Shown here piece after piece: positions 14,643-26,440 of a DNA stretch of 64,000 bases. Position numbers and translations under genes: made by a program. How positions within the stretch are numbered: the stretch's first letter is position 1; each line of letters opens with the position of its first letter. The notes under the pieces were generated by a model. It was not told the origin of the DNA. It did no database searches and saw only the letters and a program-made list of their open reading frames with translations. The stretch is from assembly GCA_905250125.1 (NCBI GenBank), contig CAJNOL010001401.1:1-64000 (forward strand). The letters are read 5' to 3'. Source of the DNA: Rotaria sordida. Its lineage: Eukaryota; Rotifera; Eurotatoria; Philodinida; Philodinidae.

Positions 14643-16102
14643 ATGAGTCATCGAAAATTTGAACATCCACGACATGGTAATCTTGGATTTTTACCCAAGA
14701 AGAGAGCACGTCGTCATCGTGGAAAAGTAAAATCATTTCCAAAAGATGATCCAAAAAAACCGGTACATCTTACGGCTTTTCTTGGTTATAAAGCAGGTTA
14801 GTTTATTTTATTTAATTCATTGAAAATTAATTGTTTTTTTTTTTTTCTTTTCATGTATGTAGGTATGACCCATATCGTACGTGAAGTCGATCGACCAGCT
14901 TCAAGTAAGTTTTTTCAAAAAAAAAAAACTCTTAAAAAAATGATTTGTTTTTATTTAAATTAGAATTAAACAAAAAGGAAACAGTTGAAGCTGTAACTAT
15001 TATTGAAACACCACCTATGATTGTTGTTGGTGTTGTTGGTTATATTGTAACACCACGTGGTCTTCGTGCATATAAAACAATCTATGCTCAACATTTAAAT
15101 GAAGAATGTCGTCGTCGTTTTTATAAAAATTGGTATGCATCAAAACGAAAAGCTTTTACAAAATATTCACAAAAATGGAATGATGATACAGGAAAAAAAG
15201 CACTTGATAATGATTTTAAACAAATGACAAAATATTGTAAGGTTATACGTGTATTAGCACATACACAAATGAAATTATTACGTAAACGACAAAAAAAAGC
15301 ACATATTATGGAAATACAATTAAATGGTGGTACAGTTGAACAAAAAGTTACATTTGCACGTGAACATTTAGAAAAACAAATACCAGTTAGTCAAGTTTTT
15401 TCAAAAGATGAAATGATTGATACAATATCTGTAACAAAAGGTCGTGGTTTTAAAGGTGTTACATCACGTTGGCATACAAGAAAATTACCACGTAAAACAC
15501 ATAAAGGTTTAAGAAAAGTAGCTTGTATTGGTGCATGGCATCCAGCACATGTATCACGTGCAGTTGCTCGTGCTGGTCAAAAAGGTTATCATCATCGTAC
15601 AGAAATTAATAAGAAAATTTATCGTATTGGTGAAGCTATACAAGTTAAAGATGGTAAAACAATTAAAAATACAGGTTCAACAGAACATGATCCAACAGAA
15701 AAAACAATTAATCCTATGGTAAAATAAAATTTTATTTAATAATAAAAAAAATGTAACTTTCTATTTTATTTTTATTTTGTTTAGGGTGGTTTTCCACATT
15801 ATGGTGAAGTTAAACAAGATTTCATTATGATTAAAGGTTGTTGTATTGGTCCAAAGAAACGTCCAATAACATTACGTAAATCACTTATACTTAATCCAAA
15901 ACGTTCACATCGTGAACAAATTGAATTACGTTTTATTGATACATCATCGAAATTTGGTCATGGTCGATTTCAAACACATGAAGAAAAACGTATATTTATG
16001 GGTCCACTTAAAAAACATCGTCTTCAAGAAGAACAACAACAACTTACAACAACAACAACAACAACAACAGCAGCAACAACATCGCAAACAAAATCAACAT
16101 AG
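14643..16102 (+). CDS. RPL3: 60S ribosomal protein L3
   Basis: Four exons join in frame: 14643-14796, 14863-14904, 14964-15718 and 15785-16102, giving 422 residues; introns are 58-66 nt with GT-AG ends. The start [20 protein letters not shown] is the canonical eukaryotic uL3 N-terminus. Hallmarks follow throughout: [57 protein letters not shown] and KFGHGRFQT. uL3 is a core large-subunit protein whose extensions reach toward the peptidyl-transferase centre. The protein is about 20 residues longer than the usual ~403, owing to a Gln/Thr/Ala tail after the family's normal end. Codon use is AT-biased but the frame is intact, so this is a functional housekeeping gene. Confidence 0.97.
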
Positions 16103-17922
16103 ATTTATTTCTTTGTCTTGTTGTTCTTGTTTTTTTTTTATCATTTATCCTGTTGTTTTGATAAAATTCTGTTTTGCATATTGATCAGGCGAAAGAAAAA
16201 AATAAAATAAAATATGCACAACAGGATAATAAAGATAAAAATACCGATTACAAAAATAAATCTTTATATTTAAAAAATAAAAAAGAATAAATTATTATTA
16301 AATAGTATTTGTGAATTCATTTTTATTCCATATGAACAAGTCAAGTTAGACATTGCCCAATGATCAACTGTTACAGAAATATCATATTAAGCTTATCAAT
16401 AGATATTACAAAAAATAGCTCAACTTAAATCTATATATTATCATTTCTCTGAATTAATAATTCGAAAACTGCACTCTTGACTTGGCTGACAAGAATTTTT
16501 TGCTCGGACTGAAATTGGCCTCATTAATCCCTATAAAAAGCATTACTTTTTTAATGAGATGTTTTTTTTAACTTGATTTGCCAAGATCTGTAAAAATGCA
16601 TATACTAGATGAATTAAAATGATTTCAACATCTGCTATTCTGCAAATATCTCAACACAAACATCTATGTATATATATAATGTTCAGTATCTGTCTGTCTG
16701 TGCCGGGTCAAAGGTCAAGTAAGACTATAAGCGGAAGGCCCAAGGGCTACTATATTAGGGTACCCAAGGATTATTATACGGGAGCACCCATAGGTCCTTA
16801 AGGGCTATCCTATGGGGGTACCCATAGGCCCTCAAGGACTATTATATGGGGGTATGCATAGGTCCTCAAAGGAGTAAGACAGCAAGGGGGTAGGTAATAA
16901 AGGATAAAGTAAGGAAATAAGACTATAAGGCCGAAGGCTACCTGGACTATAAAGATATGTGCGATATACGAGTATCAGGTTGTAGGGCTATCTATCTATA
17001 TTCTTAATATCGGGTGTCTGTTACTGGATGAAAAGTTAAACGTCTAAGGCCATACGTTAAAGGAGGAAGCAACCGTGCAGTATGCATGGATTCCCGCTAG
17101 TAAATCTTATAATGTTGAATTTTTTTTTTGATAAGAAATGCGCCATCAAACTCTCTATAAGAATGACAATCGAAAATGCTATTGAGTTGTTTTAATGATT
17201 TTCTGATAAAGCTAAAACTGTAGCACTATGTAATGGTTCAATGTTCCATAATTTTGAGAGAAACAAAAACGACAATGATAGCAAAAAAAAAACAGTTCAA
17301 AGGAAATAATATTAAAATCATAAATATTCATGAAGAATAAGAGGTAGAGTGAAAGTTTTCAGATAAAATACTTGAATAGCTTTCTTGTATTCAAATGCAT
17401 TGGAAAAGAGTAAGAAATAAAGTATTAGGATTAGAGTATATGTTTAGAATGTTTCTGTAACTTTTGCATATTGAGCTATAAATGAAAAAAAAATGGCTAT
17501 TTTACCGATTTTCGTCTTTTCAATGCAAAATTACATTTTATAGCGGATCAATCAAAAAAAAAGAAACTCTCCATTCTTATGTCATCTTGTAGAGTAAAGA
17601 TCACTATTTGTAGAACTTATTTAATGTCCACAGGAAGCAAACTTGTCTTTAGAAAATAAGACATTTGCCTCTCGGAAACTTTGGTAAGAGAGACAGCATC
17701 CTCTTTTTTTTTCTTTTCCAATGCAAAAATTATCAATAAATAATATTCATTTTTTAATTTCAAATTCCATGCCGTATTTATTAATTATAGATAAGAGAAT
17801 GCGGATGTAAGTTTGCTTTTTTTTTTACAAACAATCACACTCACTCACATCTTGATTAAACAAGAGTAGATTGGGGGGAAAAAACGATAATACAGTTTCA
17901 GTCCTTGTAGAAGTGATTCAAT
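16103..17922. other. Intergenic region after RPL3
   Basis: The RPL3 3' flank carries overlapping AATAAA motifs near 16,200-16,210 and again at about 16,254. Apart from the 34-bp tandem repeat at 16,742-16,880, I see no gene or element. Confidence 0.5.
16742..16880. repeat. Tandem repeat, about 34 bp, containing GGTACCCATAGG
   Basis: Three to four units of the form AAGG-(A/G)(C/T)TATTATAT-GGGGG-TACCCATAGG-CCTC recur with period about 34 bp; the first unit lacks part of its end. The core GGGTACCC is itself palindromic. The block is GC-rich against its surroundings. Confidence 0.7.
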
Positions 17923-18627
17923 TCAAGAATTTTCCAAAGAGTATTCCTTTGCACGGACAGCTTCTTTAGCTCGAGAAATCAATCCACCATCACCTTCGAG
18001 CATATCGAGATGTTCACGAAAATCAATATGTGAACAATTTGGCTCCTTGGTATTCGAATTTAACTTTCCCTTATCTCGTTCATTGGCTTGTATTTCCAGA
18101 TTTCGAGCATGATCGAAACATGTTAACGCATTCTGTGGTGCATCAACTTGCAAATACATTTTTCCTTGTTCAATAAAATAAGCAGAAATATCTCGTGTAA
18201 GTCGAACTAATAGGACGGTTGGAAAATTAAACATTCTCAAGATACGTGAATAATTGTCTGCCCAGTCAAGATGTAGGATAATGTTGTGAGCAAAGATGTA
18301 GAAATTATGTACGAGAGGATATTGACATACGATTTCTGGCACGAGATATCGGCCAATTGTACCCGAACAGATGACGAAAATTTTATTGTTTTTGTATTTT
18401 TCAATCTGTTTAATTGCATCATCAGGCGTTCGAACAGTGACGAGTGGTACATCGTTCGAACGTAGCTGTTCTATCGCTTCATTGAAAATCGCCATATCGA
18501 TGGCATCCAGTTCTTTTTTCGGTGTAGCTGTAGTTGTCTCGTTGAATTCATCTTTCATTGACTGGTAGCTATTGTTATTTTCGAAAGAAATATCACACCA
18601 GATGATAGTTATCGGTGGAAGAGTCAT
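17923..18627 (-). CDS. Bdelloid-type protein with the N-terminal domain of ART/TPR proteins
   Basis: A single intact exon of 234 residues starts at MTLPPITIIWCDISF. Residues about 5-140 have the pattern of the domain preceding ADP-ribosyltransferase or TPR regions in many bdelloid proteins: an opening ITIIWCD strand, a PDDAIKQIEKY helix, then KIFVICSGTIGRYLVPEI and a NFYIFAHN strand. Residues 145-190 (SAYFIEQGKMYLQVDAPQNA) look like one helical TPR-like repeat. No transferase domain follows before the stop, so this is either a short stand-alone member or a truncated copy with a new end. The same domain is seen broken at about 23.6 kb. Function is unknown; I infer only family membership, from remembered patterns. 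Confidence 0.7.
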   Translation of the reverse strand: MTLPPITIIWCDISFENNNSYQSMKDEFNETTTATPKKELDAIDMAIFNEAIEQLRSNDVPLVTVRTPDDAIKQIEKYKNNKIFVICSGTIGRYLVPEIVCQYPLVHNFYIFAHNIILHLDWADNYSRILRMFNFPTVLLVRLTRDISAYFIEQGKMYLQVDAPQNALTCFDHARNLEIQANERDKGKLNSNTKEPNCSHIDFREHLDMLEGDGGLISRAKEAVRAKEYSLENS

Positions 18628-20158
18628 TGTATCGAATGAGTTCTGAAAATAAATATAGAATGTTGTAAAAGTTTGAATGAGAGAAAAAAATTACGAATAA
18701 TCCCTCAGGAGTTTAAGTGATTATCATAATGTTTTTCTATAATTTGATTTTATAGTCGTTAAAGTTTTATTCAGCATATTTCAGATAAAATGTCTATGGT
18801 TCTGAAAATACTACAGTTATGATAGATGCGATAAATCGATGAAACTATGTTGTTTGCAAAAGTATACGTGACATGATATGTTCAGGCTGTAGGAAAGTTT
18901 TAATCACAAGCTTACACAATTACGATCAAACATAGTTAATGTTTCAATAAAAATGAAACTTGTTCATTCATCGACAATGAAAGATATCAACTTCAAGAAA
19001 ACATTTTTTTTTTCTAACATATAGATTCATCATGAGAATTCTATTCGATGAACTTGATATCCCTCGAATTTGTTTTCTATAGAAATACATACAATACAAT
19101 ATTTGCCACTTACTTACTAACAACTAGCTTGTGTTGATAATAACGATCGAGAAAGAAAGCAAAATGATTTCATAGGTAACTCTATGTTATATTCTTTCCA
19201 AATTTTTGAAAACAGTGAACTAATGCATTTCAGTTCCGTGGTATAATTTTCAACAACTGTCATTAATAAAGTTACATGAAATAAAACTTTAAGAACACAG
19301 TATATATCATCCTTGCTGATTATTTTTTACACAGCAAGCATCATAACTGATGACGATAAGAAGAAAAAATATGAAAAGAACGTAAAAAAAGAGCGCACGT
19401 TTGAATGATTATTTTTCTGTAGTGAGTACGATAAAATGTGAGTCATTGAGATTGTTGGAAAAAAAACAAGTGCATGAGTCTTGGCTGCTTTTTTATTTGC
19501 ATCATCCTGACGACAGTAAGAAAGAAAAAGGCGAAAAGAATGCCAAAAAAAAAATAAGTTGGAATAATTATTTTTCTACAATCAGTAAGATTGAATGTGG
19601 AGTACTGACATATTTGGAAAAAACATTATTTCTGACTTCAATCATATACCGTGCCTTTCTGGAGAATGGTGCTAGATGTACATGTAGTTTTGTGAGAGAT
19701 AAAGGTATGTACATTCTTAATCTTCTTTTCTCTCACACTAGCACCCTTATCCACACCTGTTACCCCTCCCCCCCGCATCAAATCATCTAATTACCTTTCT
19801 TGGAAGAACTTTCCTACCGCCTACCTATTGCTTGAAAAGTTTTCTGTTTACGTCGCTATCTTTGGAGCAACTTAAACGATGTCTTGGAATTTTCCAACGC
19901 ATATATTTGAGTCAAGTAATTCATAGACGCACTTTTTTTTTCTTGTTTTTTTTTTAACTTGCTTCATAAAAGAAAGAGTCAACGATGATATATTCATCAA
20001 TGCACACAGTAAGCAAAAATATATAATAAAAAAAGAAAGAAAGAAAGAACAGACAATTCAGACTTTTTCACATAAAATACGACAACTAAGTAAGTCTGAT
20101 TAGCAATATTTTATGGTCTGTTTCGGTTTTTCAGATTGTTTTTACAATCATTCATTCG
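18628..20158. other. Intergenic region
   Basis: No supported gene. It contains a diverged tandem duplication (19,337-19,625) and A/T homopolymers, and holds the 5' flanks of the divergent neighbours at 18.6 and 20.2 kb. Confidence 0.5.
19337..19625. repeat. Diverged two-copy tandem duplication, period about 160-170 bp
   Basis: The stretch beginning ATCATAACTGATGACGATAAG recurs as ATCATCCTGACGACAGTAAG about 160 nt later. Each is followed by an A-rich tract, ATTATTTTTCTGTAGT/ATTATTTTTCTACAAT, and an ending in TTGGAAAAAA. An open frame crosses both copies (129 codons), but nothing else suggests coding. Confidence 0.65.
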
Positions 20159-20912
20159 ATGATGAGTTCGGATTCATCAAAACGTATATGGAGACTATAT
20201 ACTGATCTCAAAATTTGGGCTGAGAGCCATGATGCAACATCGAAGAGATTCAGTGTCAAAGATAATTCTATAGAAAATCCAGAATTATTATCTTCATTAC
20301 AATCAAATAATGTTGCGACTGCCTCGACAATGCAGACCAAGTTTTTTATTATTGTCGGATTAATATATCCATCAACGGATCCGTTCAAAAAACATCTTCT
20401 GGAAGTAGAAATACGTGTGCCATTTACATATCCACAGGAACCACCAGAAGTATATATGAGAACCAGCATTCGTCATCCTAATATCGAGAAAAATGGTGAG
20501 TGAAACTAGAACAAGTTACTTTATTTTTCTGTATTATTCAAAAACAATCAAAAGTAAAAAGAGCTTCCATGAATTATCATAGTCATTCAAGTCTATTCGA
20601 ATAATCATTCTCTTTCTTTTTAATTTTTACATATATAGGCAAACTTTGTAGTGCTCGTTTGGATGCAGGAAAAAAATGGGATGGAATTCCGTTGGCTAAT
20701 GTTGTAATACTTATTATCGATCTTATCGATAAACCTGAACGAAGTCATGTAGTCGATGCTGGTGAGTTCTTTGACATTTTGTTTTTTCTTCTTTCTTCAT
20801 TCATTCATTTCATTTTTCATCAGAAATGGGTTCGATATATGACACGAACATCACCGAATACAATCAAAAGATGATGGAAATAGTCACAAAACATGGCATA
20901 CCTCGAACTTAA
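20159..20912 (+). CDS. E2 ubiquitin-conjugating enzyme-like protein (UBC fold)
   Basis: Three exons (20159-20495, 20639-20761, 20824-20912) join in frame to 182 residues; introns of 143 and 62 nt have GTGAGT donors. The UBC core is clear: EVEIRVPFTYPQEPPEVYM, the HPN triad at 106-108 (HPNIEKNG), then KLC with the presumed catalytic Cys116, a KKW motif and the helix ending in HVVDA. The last exon gives the C-terminal helices ending HGIPRT. E2 enzymes accept ubiquitin or a ubiquitin-like protein as a thioester on this cysteine and pass it to a substrate with an E3. An N-terminal insertion of Ser/Asn-rich residues (about 35-60) makes it longer than a minimal 150-residue E2. The subfamily cannot be settled by eye. 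An AATAAA-type poly(A) signal lies near 20,960. Confidence 0.85.
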
Positions 20913-23510
20913 ACAAAAGTGTGTCGTCAAATAATAATTAATTAATTGATGGTATTAAAAATAAAAAGTATAGGTGTGATTGTGAATATTTTCTTCACTA
21001 ACAACTTGTTTACATTTTGATTTTTATAAATCAGAATATATTTAATAAAAAAAAAAAATTATTTTCATTTTCTTTTTCAACAGTTCTTTATCATTTACAA
21101 AAGAAAATATTCTTAGAAATGAGAATTAAATCTTTTGAATCTTCATTTTCTTATAGACTTCTATAGATCTGAAGAGCGAAATACACTATTCTTTCTCAAT
21201 ATCTGCTACATCTCTATAAATTAACTTTTGAAAACTTCTATAAAAATGAACAGTATTAAAACATCTAATAATTTATTGAGTTCATTCTGCCTTTTCAATC
21301 CAGTTTATATGGATGTTTAATTATAGTATCTATTTTAATTTAGACGTTTCAACTATTTCGATAGAAATTGAGAGCATCAACAATAAATATAAACTGTTTG
21401 ATTAAAATACTATAGATTAAAAAAAAATACTACTTCAAAAGTTTTCAAATGAAATAGAATATTAAAAAAAAGAAAGATTAGACACTAAAATCAATTATAT
21501 CTTGTTATTTGTTATTTAACCCACATCTACACTCTTCAAGTTACTCGAATCTTTCGAACAAGATATATTTGAGATTTAGTAGCGATGTTGCAATTGTACA
21601 AATAGAATACGATTCACCCCATATGTATTGAATCCAACATATCAATAAAAATTAAATCGTACTATAAATATAAATATTTTTATTGGAAGAAAAACCTAAA
21701 CAAACAGTTAGTACTATATCTCGTTTCGTAAAATAAATAGTCAATGAAGTTAAATTTTGAAATGTTTTAAACTTTTTGACACTATGATTACAAGTAAAAT
21801 ATATTAATTTTGATTATAAATCTTTCATAATGTATGAAACATCTAAGGTTCGTCACAAATTGTTTCAATTTCGAAAAAAAGAATTTTCTTTTACAATTTA
21901 AAAATTATTTTTGTGTAGAAAAATTCATTTTTGTATATTTCTATTACTATGACAAACATGAATTATATTTTGATTTTGAATAGATTAATGAAATTATCAC
22001 TAAACATCATGATCAGATTTTATTCGATTATTGATTAATAAAATCTATGAATATTCTGTCTTCCATACACAAATAAAATATTGAACGAATTAATCGAAAA
22101 GTTAATTCATTAGGGAAAATAATAGTTTGACTTCATTAAAATCATTTTAAAGATATCGAGCGATGAATATTTTCAGTCTGGTATACTAGAAATGTAGATT
22201 ATATGTAAACAGAGACTGAACAATAAGATTAAAAAACACTACAATATTTTAAGCATTTCTTCTTCCCTTAAAAAAAAAATCGATTTTTGAGATAAAGACA
22301 TAGTTCGATACTTTGATATGTGTACTTTTTTGCATGGATTTTGGTAGTTGAAAGATTCCACCTGCTGAAACCCACCTGGTTTGAGAGTTCATTCTACCAA
22401 GGTCAAAGTAATTTGCTACTAAGTAGGCAGATTAAGTCCTTAGATGCTGGAGATTAGACACTCTTTCCCTCTTTCCTATGTCTCTCTCTCTCTCTCGGTA
22501 GCTCCACCAATACTTTCACCTGCATAAATACAAAAGCAATAGTACACGCATGCAATCACAATTTTTTAGCTTTTTAGATAAAACATATTACATAGATCAT
22601 GCATAGTTCTTATCTTTGCAAACACTTGCATGTAAATGTTAGTGTTATTTGTGTGTATCTACATGATGATTAGAATTTTGCTAAATACTGCATACCAATG
22701 TGAAAATTTCGTATCAATGAAAAGTACTACCAAAGGAGTTCTGCATAGATATGCAACTAAAATGAAAAGAAAACAAAGTCAGTTTTTCGGGTGTTCTCTG
22801 TCAATCCAGTTTTCAATGTTATTTCGAATGAATTATTGCTCAAAACAAATTGAACCAAAATTATAGGTTTTATAAGAAAAATACTCTAATATTCACATAT
22901 ACATGTTGAACAGAGCACAGTTTATGATATCTCTAGAGAATTATATGAACCATGTAGAGACACCACTACTATTACAACTATTATTCTTTTTTTTTTGCTT
23001 TTATACAAAACTAATTATATAGCTTGAGAATCTTTTGAACATTTTACGTATGACAAATATATATTTATATTTTTCCATTATTAAGAAATTGAATAAGAAT
23101 GAAAATGTATCAATTGCGTCATATATATATACATGGGAACTATTAGATCAGAGGATGTGTTTTTGTCTGAATGTAGATTATTTATGAAGTTTAAAAGAAA
23201 GAAACTTTATGTATGTCAAACTAAACTCGCTTGTCATCCTGTACATTACAAAAACAACAGCTGCATAATAAACCAATGAGTACATCAAGAATTGGAAATT
23301 TTCAATGAAGAAAAGAGAAAAAAATCTCTTGATGAAGAACGAAAACACGTCAAAATTGAAAAATATAGACCCAAAAAAAAAGCAAAAACAAATAAAAAGT
23401 CCACACAAAAGTGGAATATCATACAGGTCCATGCAAATTTCTATTTATATGATAAACTAATCCTCACGAAAATATAATCTAATCCTACTATTTCCTTTAG
23501 AAGAAATCGT
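20913..23510. other. Intergenic region
   Basis: Very AT-rich. A CT dinucleotide run (about 22,480-22,497) is the only simple repeat that stands out. Open frames of 60-85 codons have no recognisable content. An acceptor-like site (TTTCCTTTAG, ending 23,500) may belong to the pseudogene that follows. Confidence 0.5.
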
Positions 23511-24964
23511 ATGAAAGTACAGAAGAAAAAAAAGAGTAAAAAAAAGCAAACAAATAAAAAACGTGAAGGTAAAGCAATCAAAGTGAGTTTATTTTCGTAG
23601 TCGCACGCACACAAAGCATATATATGACAATCGGTTACAGGTCGTTTACTAGCATTTGATGATCCGGATCAATGTATTGATCATATAACCGACGAGTTGA
23701 TAACAAAACGAGTATTTCTTATTGCTTCTAATGCACTTGGTCAACATGTTGTATCACTTATATATGAAATATCATATATACAAGCGGTATACATATATTG
23801 TAAAAAACCAATGAGTAATAGAAGTATGAATGCAAAAGGCTCTGGTATATTCACAAAAAAACCTAGCACTATTAGATAAAATTCGTGATAATGTTGGTGT
23901 ATGCAATACAAATAGTGATTTATCAATGAATATATTTCATCTTGCGAAAAAAGAAAATACATTATAACAATTAACTAAAGAGAGAGTGCACCATTTATGT
24001 GATATCAGTTAATATTGAAAGTTTTTCGATTAATGCCAAAAGACGTTAATGCAAAAACTAGAATGATTGATGAATCTCGAGCAATTTATCATGATGATGA
24101 AATTGAACAAACGAGAATAAATGAGAAACGAATTTATTCAAAATCTTTTGAATCACATGATGAAACAAACTGGATCAGAATCAGATCTATTATTAAGCTG
24201 TTGGTTTCTTTGTCAAATAAATAAATTTGATGAAGCTGAATGATAGAGGAATTGGAAATACTTTCAACTTACTTAGTCTTGTCTATAAAGATACTCATCA
24301 TCTAAAGTTATCTGTTAAATGTTTTGAGAAACTTCTTAAGATTTATTCTCAATTAAGTTGTTATGACAGTTCTCGAGTTATTGCTATTCATTGTAGGCTT
24401 AGTTTGATTTATTTGAAATTAGGAGATAATCGAAACGCAGATGAACAACAAAGACAAGCCAAAGAGAAGTTGTTCAATTCTTCACAATCAATGAATTCAT
24501 TACTTCTAGCTGTAATGGAGAGTTTCAAAGCGAAAATTCAAACAGAATATAGTGATAATACAAATGCTTTGAAAAATCTTGAAATAGTTTTGAAGAATAA
24601 AATGCAACGATTACCACCACTAACATATTATTCAATAGCATCAATATTGAATGCGATAGGTATTATTCGTGAAAAAATGAACAACGATGTACAAGCACTT
24701 GAATATTTGAAGGAAGCATTAGAAGTCGATAAGAAATGCTTAATAATCAATCACTTGGATTTAGTTGATTATCATACGAATATTGGTCGTATCTATGACA
24801 AACAGAAACAATTTGAATCAATATTAAAAATTATGAAGGATTACCCACGAGAAGAAATCGATAGGATTTACATATTAAAAGTACATATATTGTTGAGACG
24901 AAGAAAAAACTGTGTTAGTCAGAAATATTTCTTTTCACGAATTTTTTGCAACTTTTTTCGATGA
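23511..24964 (+). pseudogene. Broken TPR-family gene with bdelloid ART/TPR-type N-terminal domain
   Basis: A Lys-rich first exon (23511-23568) splices at GTAAAG to 23641, opening a domain with RLLAFDDPDQCIDHI, KRVFLIASNALGQHVVSLI and QAVYIYCKKP. This is the same order as in the protein at 17.9-18.6 kb. The frame then breaks near 23,860, recovers in other frames through 24,224, and ends in TGA after FDEAE. From 24,227 a 245-codon frame holds degenerate tetratricopeptide helices, for example IASILNAIGIIREKMNNDVQALEYLKEALEV reduced to two or three repeats. Intact relatives are proteins of 600 or more residues with many TPRs and sometimes an ADP-ribosyltransferase. At least two frameshifts and several stops make this a pseudogene; residual expression of the TPR frame is possible. 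Confidence 0.72.
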
Positions 24965-25760
24965 TTTTCAAGTAAAATTCAATAGTTAAAAGAAATAAAT
25001 CAATATAGATGTGATACTTTCTACATATTTGAAATTATTTTGTACACTTCTGAATAGTCAATTGGACTCATAATTCACACAATAAAAACAATGTTTGACT
25101 TTCGAAATATAACCTTATCAAGTTAAGAAATGATAAACAAATAATATGTCTTCTATTCTTATAGTTCAATGTAGATGTGTCATGAGTAGATTAACGAAAA
25201 CTATAATGATTTGGCAAGTGTATCTATCTCGAGTATAAAACAATTAGAAGCTGAGATTAGTATAGTAAAAATTTATAACCAAAACGTTTTCAGATAACTG
25301 ACATCTACAGTGAGGTATACGCTTTATTTCTGAAGAATTTCATTCTTCTTCAGTAATGCTTATCAAAGCCAAGTGTAGGTATGAGTGAGTTGCGGATGTG
25401 TGAGTATGGGAGGTCTTGGAATCCCTTTAATTACACCCACACCCACCTTGGTTCGAATTGTGAAGGATAACATCTGTGAAGACTGTCTATGTTTTGGTGC
25501 CAAACCGAACTGAATTCATTTCGTTCCACTAGAAAAAAAAGAAGATTTTCTAGGAGACAAGAGGTGAGAATCGTATTTCATCTATACCGCATACTATTCA
25601 TCGACCAAGCTCAGTCAATTACCGTCGATAGAATATGGACAATATGAGCTTGTGTCGTCATCGAGAACTAGCAGTTACACACCGACTCAAGAATATTTAA
25701 GATCGAAATCGAAGACGACCTATGTAATGCATGACAGACGAGATTAACGATAATGTCTCT
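24965..25760. other. Intergenic region with telomere-like repeat
   Basis: No gene seen. It includes the foldback repeat at 25,373-25,449 and, just before it, a short palindrome around CTGAAGAATTTCATTCTTCTTCAG. Confidence 0.5.
25373..25449. repeat. Telomere-like foldback repeat 2
   Basis: A G-rich arm (GTGTAGGTATGAGTGAG, GTGTGAGTATGGGAGG) is followed after about 20 nt by the C-rich arm ACACCCACACCCACC. Confidence 0.8.
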
Positions 25761-26440
25761 ACAATATTAATCTTGATGATTATCGTTGTAAACTGTTATT
25801 CCTAATTGAGTATAATCAAAATAAATGAAATAATATTTATCATAATTATGAAAGTTGTTGTTCGTATCCTTTTTTCTCTAATCTTTACAGCATATTGTCT
25901 TCAGTATAATTGTATCAAAATGCCAGTTGGCAACGAATTCAAATTTCTGTCATTGGAAACACTGTCAATCTTCTTCATGTCGATATTTTGATTTGTTGAG
26001 ACAACGAACTTCACATTTTTCAATTTCTCTTCACGTACACGGTACCGAGAATTGATGAAAGATCAACGTTTGGCTTCTTTGTTTAAACGGTAAAATAACT
26101 ACAATACTAATCTTGATCGTTATCCTTGGCAACTAATATTCCTCATCAAGGACAATCACAGTAAACAAAACAAAATTTATCGCAATAATGAAAGATATTG
26201 TTACTGCCCTTTCTCTTCTAATCTTCAAAGCATATTAGTTTACGTGCAATTTGATCAAAATGTTTGCTAGCAATCAGTTCATACATTTACTATTATAAAC
26301 AGTGTCGACCTTTTCCTTTCTATATATTGATCTGTCGAGAGGACAGCCATACTATTTTTCAATTGCTTTTTAGACTGTGTGCTGTAACGAGTATCGATGA
26401 AGAGTGAATACTTGCTTCCTTGTCTGTCTTCCAATCTGAT
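25761..26440 (+). repeat. Tandem duplication of the arrestin-like gene's 5' flank
   Basis: Sequence from about 25,761 recurs from about 26,101 with an offset of 340-342 bp. Corresponding landmarks are ACAATATTAATCTTGAT / ACAATACTAATCTTGAT, TAATTATGAAAG / GCAATAATGAAAG, and GAATTGATGAAAGATCAACG / GTATCGATGAAGAGTGAATA. Copies are diverged (very roughly 65-75% by eye). The ATG opening the arrestin-like frame (26,397) corresponds to the ATG at 26,055 in copy 1, whose frame is not maintained. Confidence 0.75.
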
